From NCBI GenBank assembly GCA_963706905.1, contig CAVPNY010000022.1, positions 62,001-126,000 on the forward strand: a stretch of 64,000 bases of DNA, read 5' to 3'. The position numbers and the translations under genes were made by a program. This DNA comes from CAVPNY01 sp963706905 (lineage in GTDB: Bacteria; Chloroflexota; Anaerolineae; Anaerolineales; UBA4823). This document shows positions 34,087-42,323 of the stretch, one piece after another (the first letter of the stretch is position 1; every line of letters starts with the position of its first letter). Under the pieces are notes generated by a model. It was given only the letters and a program-made list of their open reading frames with translations. It was not told the origin of the DNA and ran no database searches.

Positions 34087-35105
34087 TTAGTGTTACCCTG
34101 TACACAAAAGAGGATTGCCATTTGTGTGAGGAGACTTTGGCTAACCTGAAATCGCTACAGGAGCGCGTCCCGCATGTTCTCACTGTGGTGAACATCGATG
34201 AGAATAAGGAATTACAACGTGCATTTGCTCTGGACATACCTGTGGTTGAAGTCGGTCCTTATCGCCTGAAAGCGCTTATCACGCGTGAGGATTTGGAAAT
34301 CACGCTCAGGGCGGCTGCAGAAAGAGACCGTGACATCCAGGCAATCCACCAGGCTACCTTACCAGAAATCAAGCCAATCACCCGCGGTGACCGGTTTACA
34401 TACTGGTTTGCGAATCACTATATCCTGGTATTGAATCTGATTGTGCTGATCTATCTGGGATTCCCTTTTCTTGCTCCGGCAATGATGGCGGCTGGATGGG
34501 ATAAACCAGCTGGGGTAATTTACAAAGTGTACAGCGCTACCTGCCACCAATTTGCCTTCCGTTCCTGGTTTTTATTTGGCGAGCAGCCGGCTTACCCAAG
34601 GGAAGCGGCAAATGTGGCGGGTCTGGTGCCCTATAGCGTGGCGACAGGCCTGAGTGATGAAGACCAGTTTGCTGCCCGCGCTTTCCTCGGTAATCCGACC
34701 ATCGGCTATAAAGTCGCATTGTGCCAGCGGGATGTGGCGATTTATGGAGGTATTTTTATTTTCGGTGTGGTTTTTAGCCTGACTGGACGCCGCATGAAAT
34801 CGCTCCCCTGGTATCTGTGGATCGTGGTTGGTATGCTGCCGATTGCCATGGATGGATTGAGCCAGCTAGTCAGCCAACCACCTCTCAACGCACTTATTCC
34901 TGCAGCAATACTGTCTTACCGTGAAAGCACACCCTTTTTACGCTCCCTGACTGGTTTCTTGTTCGGATTCACAACTGCGTGGTTCGGCTATCCTTTGGTT
35001 GAAGAAACCATGAAAGATACACGCCGTTACCTGGAAGAAAAATTCGCCCGAGCGGAGCAATTAAAGGTCAGGCAGTCAGATCCTGCTAAAGGGGAGGAAG
35101 GATAG
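34083..35105 (+). CDS. Glutaredoxin-like domain fused to a DUF2085 membrane protein
   Basis: A 340-aa fusion. Residues 1-85 are a glutaredoxin-like (DUF836) domain: TLYTKEDCHLCEETLANL with Cys12 and Cys15, and the cis-Pro segment ALDIPVVEVGPYRLKA. From about residue 110 the protein is a DUF2085 membrane protein with several helices and the family Cys motifs YSATCHQFAFRSWFLFG and VALCQRDVAIYGG. The joining of a cytosolic dithiol to a Cys-bearing membrane domain, inside a ccdA-resA unit, suggests transmembrane thiol or metal handling. That role is inference; DUF2085 has no firm function. Confidence 0.85.
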   Translation: MISVTLYTKEDCHLCEETLANLKSLQERVPHVLTVVNIDENKELQRAFALDIPVVEVGPYRLKALITREDLEITLRAAAERDRDIQAIHQATLPEIKPITRGDRFTYWFANHYILVLNLIVLIYLGFPFLAPAMMAAGWDKPAGVIYKVYSATCHQFAFRSWFLFGEQPAYPREAANVAGLVPYSVATGLSDEDQFAARAFLGNPTIGYKVALCQRDVAIYGGIFIFGVVFSLTGRRMKSLPWYLWIVVGMLPIAMDGLSQLVSQPPLNALIPAAILSYRESTPFLRSLTGFLFGFTTAWFGYPLVEETMKDTRRYLEEKFARAEQLKVRQSDPAKGEEG

Positions 35106-35117
35106 CGCTGGTTCATT

Positions 35118-35903
35118 ATGCCATTTCACCAACCAGATGCTGTCCGGTATTTCACTTTTGAATCGCTTGATCAAAATGGCTTGATCCACGCGGTGTTCAC
35201 CCGGCGCGGGGGGGTCAGCCCCGAACCGTGGGATTCGCTAAACGTCGGTGGCTTGCGAGGCGATGATCCGGCGCGCGTGCTTGAGAATCGGGTGCTTTCA
35301 TTTCGGACCCTGGGCTGCATACCGGAAAGCGTTTATGATGTCTGGCAGGTGCATTCTGCAGACGTGATCTGCACCAATGGTCCGCGGTCAAACCTGCCGC
35401 ATGTCAAAGCAGATGCCATCCTGACAGATCGCCCAGATGTGACCTTATTTATGCGTTTTGGGGACTGTGTGCCAATCTTGCTTCACGATCCGGTCAAAAA
35501 GGTCGTTGGGATTGCACACGCTGGATGGCAAGGCACTGTTCGAAAAACCGTTGTAGCGACCGTTGAAACCATGCAGGCGCATTATGGGAGTCAGCCGAGC
35601 GATATCCTGGCGGCAATTGGGCCATCGATCGCAGCTCATCATTATCCGGTGGGCCTGGAGGTCGTGAGTCAAATTACCCACACATTTCAAACTTTATCTG
35701 ATACGTTATTAATGAAAGATAATGACGGTGCGATCACGCTTGATTTGTGGGAGGCAAATAGAGTCTTGCTGGAACAAGCTGGAGTAAAAAATATCGAAAT
35801 TGCTGGGCTTTGTACAGCTTGCCAACCGGAGGATTGGTACTCCCACCGGCGCGATGCCGGGCTGACTGGACGGTTTGGTGTTTTGATGGCATTAGGTAAC
35901 TGA
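35118..35903 (+). CDS. pgeF: PgeF/YfiH (laccase-domain) family protein
   Basis: A 261-aa protein of the YfiH/DUF152 family. Conserved residues of the metal site appear in VWQVHSADVICTN, MRFGDCVPILLHDP and VGIAHAGWQGTVRKTV, with GPSIAAHHYPVG and TACQPEDWYSHRRDAG further on. Members are described as peptidoglycan editing factors and as purine nucleoside phosphorylase-like enzymes. It precedes yggS and yggT, an arrangement common in bacteria near division genes. Confidence 0.93.
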   Translation: MPFHQPDAVRYFTFESLDQNGLIHAVFTRRGGVSPEPWDSLNVGGLRGDDPARVLENRVLSFRTLGCIPESVYDVWQVHSADVICTNGPRSNLPHVKADAILTDRPDVTLFMRFGDCVPILLHDPVKKVVGIAHAGWQGTVRKTVVATVETMQAHYGSQPSDILAAIGPSIAAHHYPVGLEVVSQITHTFQTLSDTLLMKDNDGAITLDLWEANRVLLEQAGVKNIEIAGLCTACQPEDWYSHRRDAGLTGRFGVLMALGN

Positions 35904-35920
35904 GGCGGAAAGATAATCTG

Positions 35921-36682
35921 ATGTTTACAGGAGATTCGGTTTCCGACCTGAAACCTGCGGATGATCTCGTAAAAGGGATTCAAGAGAAATATCAGGCTGT
36001 ACAGGATCGAATTGTGCAGGCAGCTCGATCAGCTGGACGGCAGCCAGCTCAGGTGCGCATGATGGTGGTGACCAAAGGCCATCACCTGGATGTTGTCAGT
36101 GCAGCGCTGGCAGCTGGAGCGCGCCTTCTGGGGGAAAATTATGTAGAAGAAGCGGTAGACAAGATGCAAGCTCTTGCTGGAGAAACAGAAATCGAATGGC
36201 ACATGATTGGGCATGTGCAGAGCCGCAAGGCGGATCTGGTCAGCCAGCATTTTGCATGGGTCCATTCCTTGGATAGTTTAAAACTGGCAAAGCGCCTGGA
36301 TCGGTTTACCGGGGAGTCAGGACGCCGATTGCCTGTCTTGTTGGAATGTAATGTGAGCCAAGAGGAGAGCAAATCTGGGTGGAAAGCCTGGGATGAAAAG
36401 GGTTGGAAGGAACTGGTGAGCGAGATGACGCCGATCCTGGCATTACCGGCGCTTGAAGTGCGCGGCTTAATGACGATGCCGCCATTCTTCACTGAGCCTG
36501 AAGATGCACGCCCCTATTTCCAGAAGCTGCGGCGATTACAGGCATATCTCCAGGAATGTTTCCCTCAAGTTTCATGGGATGAGCTATCTATGGGGATGAG
36601 CGGAGATTTTGAAGTCGCAGTTCAGGAAGGCGCGACAATTGTACGGGTTGGCACGGCAATTCTTGGAGAGAGGACTGGGTGA
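35921..36682 (+). CDS. yggS: YggS/PLPBP family pyridoxal phosphate homeostasis protein
   Basis: A 253-aa PLP-binding TIM-barrel protein. The PLP Lys is in MMVVTKGHHLDVVSAAL; later motifs are GENYVEEAVDKM, WHMIGHVQSRKADL, LLECNVSQEESKSGW, GLMTMPPF and LSMGMSGDFEVAVQEGATIVRVGTAI. These proteins balance vitamin B6 and amino acid pools and have no known catalysis. The start at ATG 35921 is 18 bases after the pgeF stop. It is followed after nine bases by yggT. Confidence 0.94.
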   Translation: MFTGDSVSDLKPADDLVKGIQEKYQAVQDRIVQAARSAGRQPAQVRMMVVTKGHHLDVVSAALAAGARLLGENYVEEAVDKMQALAGETEIEWHMIGHVQSRKADLVSQHFAWVHSLDSLKLAKRLDRFTGESGRRLPVLLECNVSQEESKSGWKAWDEKGWKELVSEMTPILALPALEVRGLMTMPPFFTEPEDARPYFQKLRRLQAYLQECFPQVSWDELSMGMSGDFEVAVQEGATIVRVGTAILGERTG

Positions 36683-36691
36683 GATAGCAGT

Positions 36692-36953
36692 ATGCAGATA
36701 TTAATTCAGGTGGTCCATTATACGGCTATGGTGTTTAGCTGGGTGTTAATCGCACATGTGGTGCTTTCATATTTTATGGATCCTTATCACCCCATTCGCC
36801 AGGCACTATCCCGAATCATTCGAACCTCTGTTAGCGCCAATTCGCAAATTTTTGCCACGCACGGGGATGATGGACTTCAGTCCATTTGTGTTATTGATCT
36901 TGATCCAGGTGATCGAGTTCGTTCTGGTGCGAGTGATCATTTCGCTCCAATAA
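36692..36953 (+). CDS. yggT: YggT family membrane protein, split by one extra base
   Basis: A small two-helix YggT protein of 86 aa after repair. The first frame gives the opening helix (VFSWVLIAHVVLSYF) and MDPYHPIRQALSRII; the family's continuation EPLLAPIRKFLP and the second helix (SPFVLLILIQVIEFVLVRVI) are one frame away. Removing one base near 36821 reads SRIIEPLLAPIRKFLPRTG. Unrepaired, the first frame runs on into the DUF167 gene and makes a false fusion. Its TAA overlaps the next ATG. YggT proteins are linked to division and envelope functions in some bacteria. Confidence 0.85.
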
Positions 36954-37273
36954 TGACAAAACCTGCAGCTCAGACTTTAGAGATTGCTGGGGGCGCCACT
37001 CTGGCGATACGGGTGACGCCTCGGGCAAGGAGGAATGAGATTACCCAGATCATGACCGATGGCACAATCAAGATTCGCCTGACTGCGCCGCCTGTGGAGG
37101 GAAAAGCCAACACCGCCCTGATTAAATTCCTGGCAGAGATCCTTCGGGTAGCCTCAAGTTCTATAAAGATTCTTTCGGGGGAGTCAGGTCGGAGCAAGCT
37201 GATACTTATAAGTGGGATGAAAGCTGATGTCGTCAATCAGCTGATCTTGGAGGCGCTATCTAAGCAGGCATAA
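36953..37273 (+). CDS. yggU: DUF167 (YggU) family protein
   Basis: A 106-aa protein beginning at ATG 36953, which overlaps the yggT stop (TAATG). The core ATLAIRVTPRARRNEIT, IKIRLTAPPVEGKANTALIKFLAEIL and SSIKILSGESGRSKLILI are the DUF167 signature. Function is unknown; the gene typically follows yggT and yggS, as here. The last 14 bases overlap the convergent NACHT gene. Confidence 0.92.
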   Translation: MTKPAAQTLEIAGGATLAIRVTPRARRNEITQIMTDGTIKIRLTAPPVEGKANTALIKFLAEILRVASSSIKILSGESGRSKLILISGMKADVVNQLILEALSKQA

Positions 37274-39755
37274 TGCCTGCGGCACCCAGGTGCCAGACCG
37301 TATTAAATGCGGCCTCACGCAGTTCACCCGGAAAATTTTGTTGGATAACCTGGATGAGGGGGATATCTTCCTGGGTTCCAAACAGGCGCAAATAATCCAG
37401 CGCAGCGAGTTTCTGTTCCTCTGTGCCTGCGCGCAAGGCTTTTCGTAGCAAATCATCCGCTGGTTTACCCGGAGACACACCTAAACCATGCTCGCCGGCG
37501 AATGCAATCAGCCAGGCACTCTCGGTTAGCGCTGGCAGGTTGTGGGGGATGTGTAGCTCCGGGGATTTGAGCTGGTCAAGTGCGTGCGTGGCTGCCGCGC
37601 GTACAACCCATTCTTTATCTTCGATGGCTAATTTTTCAAGAATCTGGTTTGCGCGAGGTAGATCGACATGAACCAGTCCAGAGATCACTGCCCGGCGCAC
37701 CAGCAGGTCTTCCATCTGACTGCCTTCTTCCAGGATCGGATATCCATCTGCGGGAATTTTAGCCAGTGCTTCAGCGGCTGACTGCCTGATCATGTCGCCT
37801 GAATTCAACAGTGCCCAGGCCAGACTTTCAATCGCAGCTTTATTACCAATTGCTGCGAGTGCCAGGCAAACAGCACGCCCGATTGCCGGGGAAGCGTCAT
37901 CCAACAGGTTGCTCAATTGGGGCACAGCTTGTTCGTCCTGGCTAAATCCCAGCCCCAGGATGGCGAGTAATTGCTGACTTTCGGATGGCGCCTCGAGCAA
38001 TTGATGCAGTAATTTGTTAACGCCGGCATCGCCCGACTGAACCAGAGCACTGATCGCTCGCATTCGCAAGCCCAGGGGCTGAGTGTCGATAGTCAGGATG
38101 GAAGCCAGAGCGCGCAACACAGGTATGCGTAAAGGTGATGCTTTTGGAGTGCCTCGCAACCACCGGGCAATGTTTAGAGTCCGGTGATAAAGTGGATCCC
38201 CTTCTGGTTTTTCAAGGATATTCGCCAGAGAGCCAACTTGAGAGCCAGTAACCAGGTTTGTGAGGAGGGCTTCTTTTCCAGCCCACTCTGGTTGCTTTAG
38301 GATCTGCTCTATTTCCTCTGGGGTATGCTCTGCTTGAGCTGCTAACGCGCCAGCTATCACTGGCTGAGTGAATGCCAGGCGGTTGTTACTGCGCACAACA
38401 AGCATTCCCGCATCAACGAGACGGGGGATAGAGCCAGACATAGCTCTTCGGAATTGCTGATTCCCTTTCGTCTGGCTTGATTTTCCAGTAAATTCTGGCT
38501 CAGCCTGCGAAAGTGAGTTTGGGGTAGGTGATTTTCCTCCACTTGTCGTGTGCTCTTCCTTTTCTGGGAGATCGATACGTAAATTCGAGATCAGGTAGAA
38601 GGCAAAGGATTCCAGCACAACGCGTGCTTCAGACATCCCAGCGGTGATCCGATCAAGATACGATTTGATTGCCTCCCGGGGACCTGCCCCGAGAGCGTCG
38701 CCGGCATAAGCTGACCACACTTTCAGTGTCAACTCCAACGGGGAGAGTAAATCGCTGGCACCACCAAGCCAGGCATCCATCAGATGCTGGTCGATTGGAG
38801 TTATGCTTGGGTCCTGCGAAGGGACGACCAGTTTTTGCCAGCGATCACCCCACTGATGAATAAAACGTTGGCGGGTCGGTTTATCCCATCCGGAGATGGC
38901 AACTGGCATCAAACCTAAACTTGTGAGACCAGAGATATTATACGGAGAGGTAGCCACCACCAGACGTGTACCTGGAAATTGCTCGATCAGTGTTCTCAGG
39001 TAAGCAATCCCTTCGGTATGCAAGGCAGGTGGGGATTCATCCAGTCCATCGAGAAGCAGGAGAACCCTGCCAGCGCTTAAGGCTTGCTGCAGGAGCTCGG
39101 CCAGGCGAGCTAAGTTGTTTTTGGATGCCTGAGAAGATACCGCTTGCGTGAGTGCGTCTAACGGGTCGCCGGTGAACTGACCTTGCGGCAGGAGATCCGA
39201 GACATGCACCAGTATAGGAATATGATCCCCTAATTTACCGATGGATGGGTCGCGGCGAACCACTTGAGAAGCAAAATGTGCCAGAGCAACTGTTTTTCCA
39301 CTCCCTGAATTGCCCATCAGGATCAGATTTACACCCTGGCTGAGCGCCTGTGCCATGGTGAGCGTCCTGGCCTGGTAAACGGCTGGCAGCTCAGGCCAGT
39401 CAGGCAGGTAAGGAATGGTCAAGGTGGCGATGTCTTCAATCTGGAGATCCTGACCGGGCTCAACCTGGATGGGTGGAGCTTGCAAGCGAGGAGCCATAGC
39501 AATCTCATCCAGTGCAAAAAGCGGAGCTGCAAGGTGCATTCTTTGGGCGAGTCTCAAGGTGTCAAACCGAAAATGAACCTCGGTCGCGGAGGAAGCCATC
39601 GAGCGAGTCTCCAGGCGGTTCGCGCGCCAATCGCGCCACGTAGTACGGATTATTGGGAGGAGTTTACCCAGGATCCACAGTAACAGAACGCCTGAGATAA
39701 ACCCCAGCACGAATGATATGCTGTCAAGTGAGAAATTACTCAGGAAGCCTGGCAT
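37260..39755 (-). CDS. Membrane-anchored NACHT NTPase with HEAT repeats
   Basis: An 831-aa protein. One N-terminal membrane helix (about residues 15-36) is followed by a short linker and a NACHT-type STAND NTPase: Walker A MGNSGSGKTVALA (Lys154), Walker B VLLLLDGLDE (Asp236), and a sensor-like TRLVVATSPYN. A helical middle region follows, and the C-terminal 330 residues are HEAT/PBS-type repeats (QSGDAGVNKLLHQLLEAP, LGFSQDEQAVPQLSNLLDD, KEWVVRAAATHALDQL). NACHT-repeat proteins act as ATP-driven switches, several in antiphage defence; this one has no effector domain beyond its membrane helix. Signal and target unknown. Confidence 0.8.
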   Translation of the reverse strand: MPGFLSNFSLDSISFVLGFISGVLLLWILGKLLPIIRTTWRDWRANRLETRSMASSATEVHFRFDTLRLAQRMHLAAPLFALDEIAMAPRLQAPPIQVEPGQDLQIEDIATLTIPYLPDWPELPAVYQARTLTMAQALSQGVNLILMGNSGSGKTVALAHFASQVVRRDPSIGKLGDHIPILVHVSDLLPQGQFTGDPLDALTQAVSSQASKNNLARLAELLQQALSAGRVLLLLDGLDESPPALHTEGIAYLRTLIEQFPGTRLVVATSPYNISGLTSLGLMPVAISGWDKPTRQRFIHQWGDRWQKLVVPSQDPSITPIDQHLMDAWLGGASDLLSPLELTLKVWSAYAGDALGAGPREAIKSYLDRITAGMSEARVVLESFAFYLISNLRIDLPEKEEHTTSGGKSPTPNSLSQAEPEFTGKSSQTKGNQQFRRAMSGSIPRLVDAGMLVVRSNNRLAFTQPVIAGALAAQAEHTPEEIEQILKQPEWAGKEALLTNLVTGSQVGSLANILEKPEGDPLYHRTLNIARWLRGTPKASPLRIPVLRALASILTIDTQPLGLRMRAISALVQSGDAGVNKLLHQLLEAPSESQQLLAILGLGFSQDEQAVPQLSNLLDDASPAIGRAVCLALAAIGNKAAIESLAWALLNSGDMIRQSAAEALAKIPADGYPILEEGSQMEDLLVRRAVISGLVHVDLPRANQILEKLAIEDKEWVVRAAATHALDQLKSPELHIPHNLPALTESAWLIAFAGEHGLGVSPGKPADDLLRKALRAGTEEQKLAALDYLRLFGTQEDIPLIQVIQQNFPGELREAAFNTVWHLGAAGIMPA

Positions 39756-39757
39756 TT

Positions 39758-40459
39758 TCAGGCAACATAAAGGATCCGCCCGCAGGTGTCACAGCGGGTG
39801 AGTTGATTGGGAGAGTGGGCTGCAGAGAGTAAGCCGGTGTTGAGGGTGGAGCCGCAGGCACCACAGGTCCGATCGATTACCCTGGCAACTGCAACGCCGC
39901 GCCTTTGCTGGCGAAGCTGCTCGTAGATTTGAAGATCCGCAGCCGGCATACCTTCAGCAGTTGCGCGCCGTTCATTCTCTTCATGCGCAACATCCTCTAG
40001 CAATCCTTCCTTTTCCTTGAAAAGGGTGGTATTTTTCGATTCATACTTTGCCAGGGCAGCTTGCTGGTTGGAAAGTGCTACTTGCATATCCGCCTCAGCT
40101 TGTTCCACAGCCAGCATGATGTCCAGCTCGCGGTCCTCCAAGACTGATTGATATCGCTTTAAGGAAGCTGATTCAAGCTGTAAGTCCTGTAACTCTTTTG
40201 GATTACGAACCTTCCCGCCGTAAAGCACAGCCTCTGTCTCCTCGATCTTAATGCGCTGTGCCAGAACTTCCTCCTCTGATCTTTGGAGTGCTTTCTCAGT
40301 TTCATGCATGAATTGACGGGCTTGTTCCAGGCGTTGGTTGGCTTGCTGCAATTCGCTGTCTTCTCGCAGCTCGATTTCGATCTCCCGCAGGCGGGCTTTG
40401 ACTTTATCGAGGTGGGTGTCGATCTGCTGTAAACGGAAGAGTTTAAAGGACTGGCTCAT
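39758..40459 (-). CDS. Coiled-coil protein with C-terminal C4 zinc ribbon (COG1579 type)
   Basis: A 233-aa protein. Residues 5-180 are almost all coiled coil (QQIDTHLDKVKARLREIEIEL onward), with the family motif GGKVRNPKELQDLQLE near the hairpin turn. The C-terminus holds two CxxC pairs, RTCGACGSTLNTG and RCDTCGRILYV, forming a zf-RING_7/C4 zinc ribbon. Such proteins are thought to bind nucleic acid or ribosome-associated factors, without firm evidence. MSQSF at 40459 is taken as the start; the extra N-terminal residues upstream are not family sequence. It lies two bases from the NACHT gene on the same strand. Confidence 0.88.
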   Translation of the reverse strand: MSQSFKLFRLQQIDTHLDKVKARLREIEIELREDSELQQANQRLEQARQFMHETEKALQRSEEEVLAQRIKIEETEAVLYGGKVRNPKELQDLQLESASLKRYQSVLEDRELDIMLAVEQAEADMQVALSNQQAALAKYESKNTTLFKEKEGLLEDVAHEENERRATAEGMPAADLQIYEQLRQQRRGVAVARVIDRTCGACGSTLNTGLLSAAHSPNQLTRCDTCGRILYVA

Positions 40460-40699
40460 GCTAGAGATTATAGAGGCGTATAGGGAGAAAAACAAGGGAC
40501 AAATCTATAAACCAGCAAATTTGTTAACAAATATACCTGAGCCCAGGAAAAAAATCTTGTTATTGAATTAATTGGTTTCACTGGTCAAATCATCACGAAA
40601 CCAACTTTCGCTATGTATCCACTAAAATATACAGGCAAATCAACTTACGATTTTGAAATATCGCCCAAATACGGTTTCCGTTTGGCATACAATAGGATC

Positions 40700-42268
40700 A
40701 TGCCTTCGTCTTCCCCCGATTCTAATTCATACAGGTTCCCGAGATTCTTTTGGGTTGTCAGCCTCGCGGTAGTTTTGATCACGGTTTTACCATACCTTTG
40801 GGCAGCCCAGGCCTGGCGGGGCGACCATGTATTTGGGGGATTTCTGTTCAATCCGATGGATGGGAACACCTACCTGGCAAAAATGCGTCAGGGATGGGAA
40901 GGAAGCTGGTCATTTCGCCTGGCATACACCGCTGAGCCAGGTGAAGGAGCGTATCTATTTCTATATTATCTTCTGTTAGGTCAGATTGCCAGAGTAAGCC
41001 ATCTTGACCTGATCGTTACTTTCCACCTGGCGCGGGTTGGGGGGACTATCCTGATGCTAGTGTCCTTGTGGCGATTTTTTGCATTCTCGCTCAAGAAAGA
41101 AGGAATGGTAAAGATCGCCTTTGCCGTCGCTGTTTTGGGCAGCGGGATGGGTTGGATTGCTTCAATGTTTGGCGCGTTCACAGCCGACCTTTGGGTTGCT
41201 GAAGCCTACCCATTCCTGACAGCCTATGCAAATCCACATTTCCCTTTGACCATGGCGATCTTGTTGTGGGTTCTAACGCCGTTCGGTGAGCTTTCCTGGC
41301 CGCATGGATCGGTCACCAGAGCTTTACTCACTGGACTGGCTGGGGCCGGTCTTGGGATTGTGCTGCCTTTTGGAGTGGTGATAGCGAGCCTCGTACTTTC
41401 CGGATTGATCCTGTGGCAAATTATCGAAAGTAGGAAAATCCTGAAATCGGTTTATTCTTCACGCCTGGTATGGTTATTGGTTGGGGCAGGTCCGATTCTG
41501 CTCTATTATCTTTGGGTAATATACACACATCCTGGGCTGCACGCCTGGAATGCTCAAAACCTTACGCCTTCGCCATCTCCCCTCGATTTTGCTGTTGCTT
41601 TCCTTCCAGGAATCCTCTTTGGCATTCCAGGCGGGATCTCAATCTTGCGATCTCGTCAGGAGGATATGCGGGTGCTGTTGGTATGGTGTGTCGCTGGCAT
41701 TGCGCTGCTATATCTACCCATCGGTCTGCAGCGCCGGTTCATGCTGGGTTTGATGGTCCCGTTCGCCGGGCTTAGCTCGCTGGGAATTCTTTATCTCTCC
41801 CGTGGCCAACGCCGCCGCCAATTAATCCTGACAACCCTCCTTTTTTTGCTGGCTGTTCCAACCAATCTGATCGTGCTCCTGGCTGGTATACACGGTGTGC
41901 AAACCCGTGACAGCCTGCTCTATGTGACACAGGACGAATACCGGGGGTTCGCATGGCTTGCAGATAACACGCCTGAAGAAGCCCTGGTGCTCGCAGCGCC
42001 GGAAACAGGACTTTTCATCCCCGCTTGTTCCGGAAGACGGGTGATCTATGGTCACCCTTTCGAAAGCCTGCAGGCTGCGGAAATGGAGAGCCTGGTGGTC
42101 AGGCTATTCGACGGTACAGCCAGTCCTGAGGATCGGGAGACTCTGGATGAAATTGATTATATTTATTGGGGGCCGAGGGAAGCTAAGCTTGGCGAGCGGA
42201 TTAATTTCGAAAATTTTGAGGTTGCATATCAAGAAGGAAATGTGACAATTCTTGAAAAGGTTCGATAA
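40700..42268 (+). CDS. Polytopic membrane protein, GT-C-like (paralogue of the gene at 44456)
   Basis: A 522-aa protein with ten or more membrane helices. After the first helix comes a loop FNPMDGNTYLAKMRQGWEG, with an Asp-Gly-Asn motif in the place of the GT-C catalytic loop. The C-terminal soluble part (GFAWLADNTPEEALVLAAPETG, then IDYIYWGPREAKLG) resembles the end of Chloroflexota GT39-like proteins. The gene at 44456 has the same layout and motif (VEDGNSYLGKMLRG). ATG 40700 is taken as start because the 29 residues upstream are polar and unlike the paralogue. Likely role: envelope glycan synthesis; substrate unknown. Confidence 0.68.
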   Translation: MPSSSPDSNSYRFPRFFWVVSLAVVLITVLPYLWAAQAWRGDHVFGGFLFNPMDGNTYLAKMRQGWEGSWSFRLAYTAEPGEGAYLFLYYLLLGQIARVSHLDLIVTFHLARVGGTILMLVSLWRFFAFSLKKEGMVKIAFAVAVLGSGMGWIASMFGAFTADLWVAEAYPFLTAYANPHFPLTMAILLWVLTPFGELSWPHGSVTRALLTGLAGAGLGIVLPFGVVIASLVLSGLILWQIIESRKILKSVYSSRLVWLLVGAGPILLYYLWVIYTHPGLHAWNAQNLTPSPSPLDFAVAFLPGILFGIPGGISILRSRQEDMRVLLVWCVAGIALLYLPIGLQRRFMLGLMVPFAGLSSLGILYLSRGQRRRQLILTTLLFLLAVPTNLIVLLAGIHGVQTRDSLLYVTQDEYRGFAWLADNTPEEALVLAAPETGLFIPACSGRRVIYGHPFESLQAAEMESLVVRLFDGTASPEDRETLDEIDYIYWGPREAKLGERINFENFEVAYQEGNVTILEKVR

Positions 42269-42323
42269 ACTGCAGCAGTTTTCATCCTTGGTGTGGAGAT
42301 CGGATAACCGGTTGGGTTAGAAA

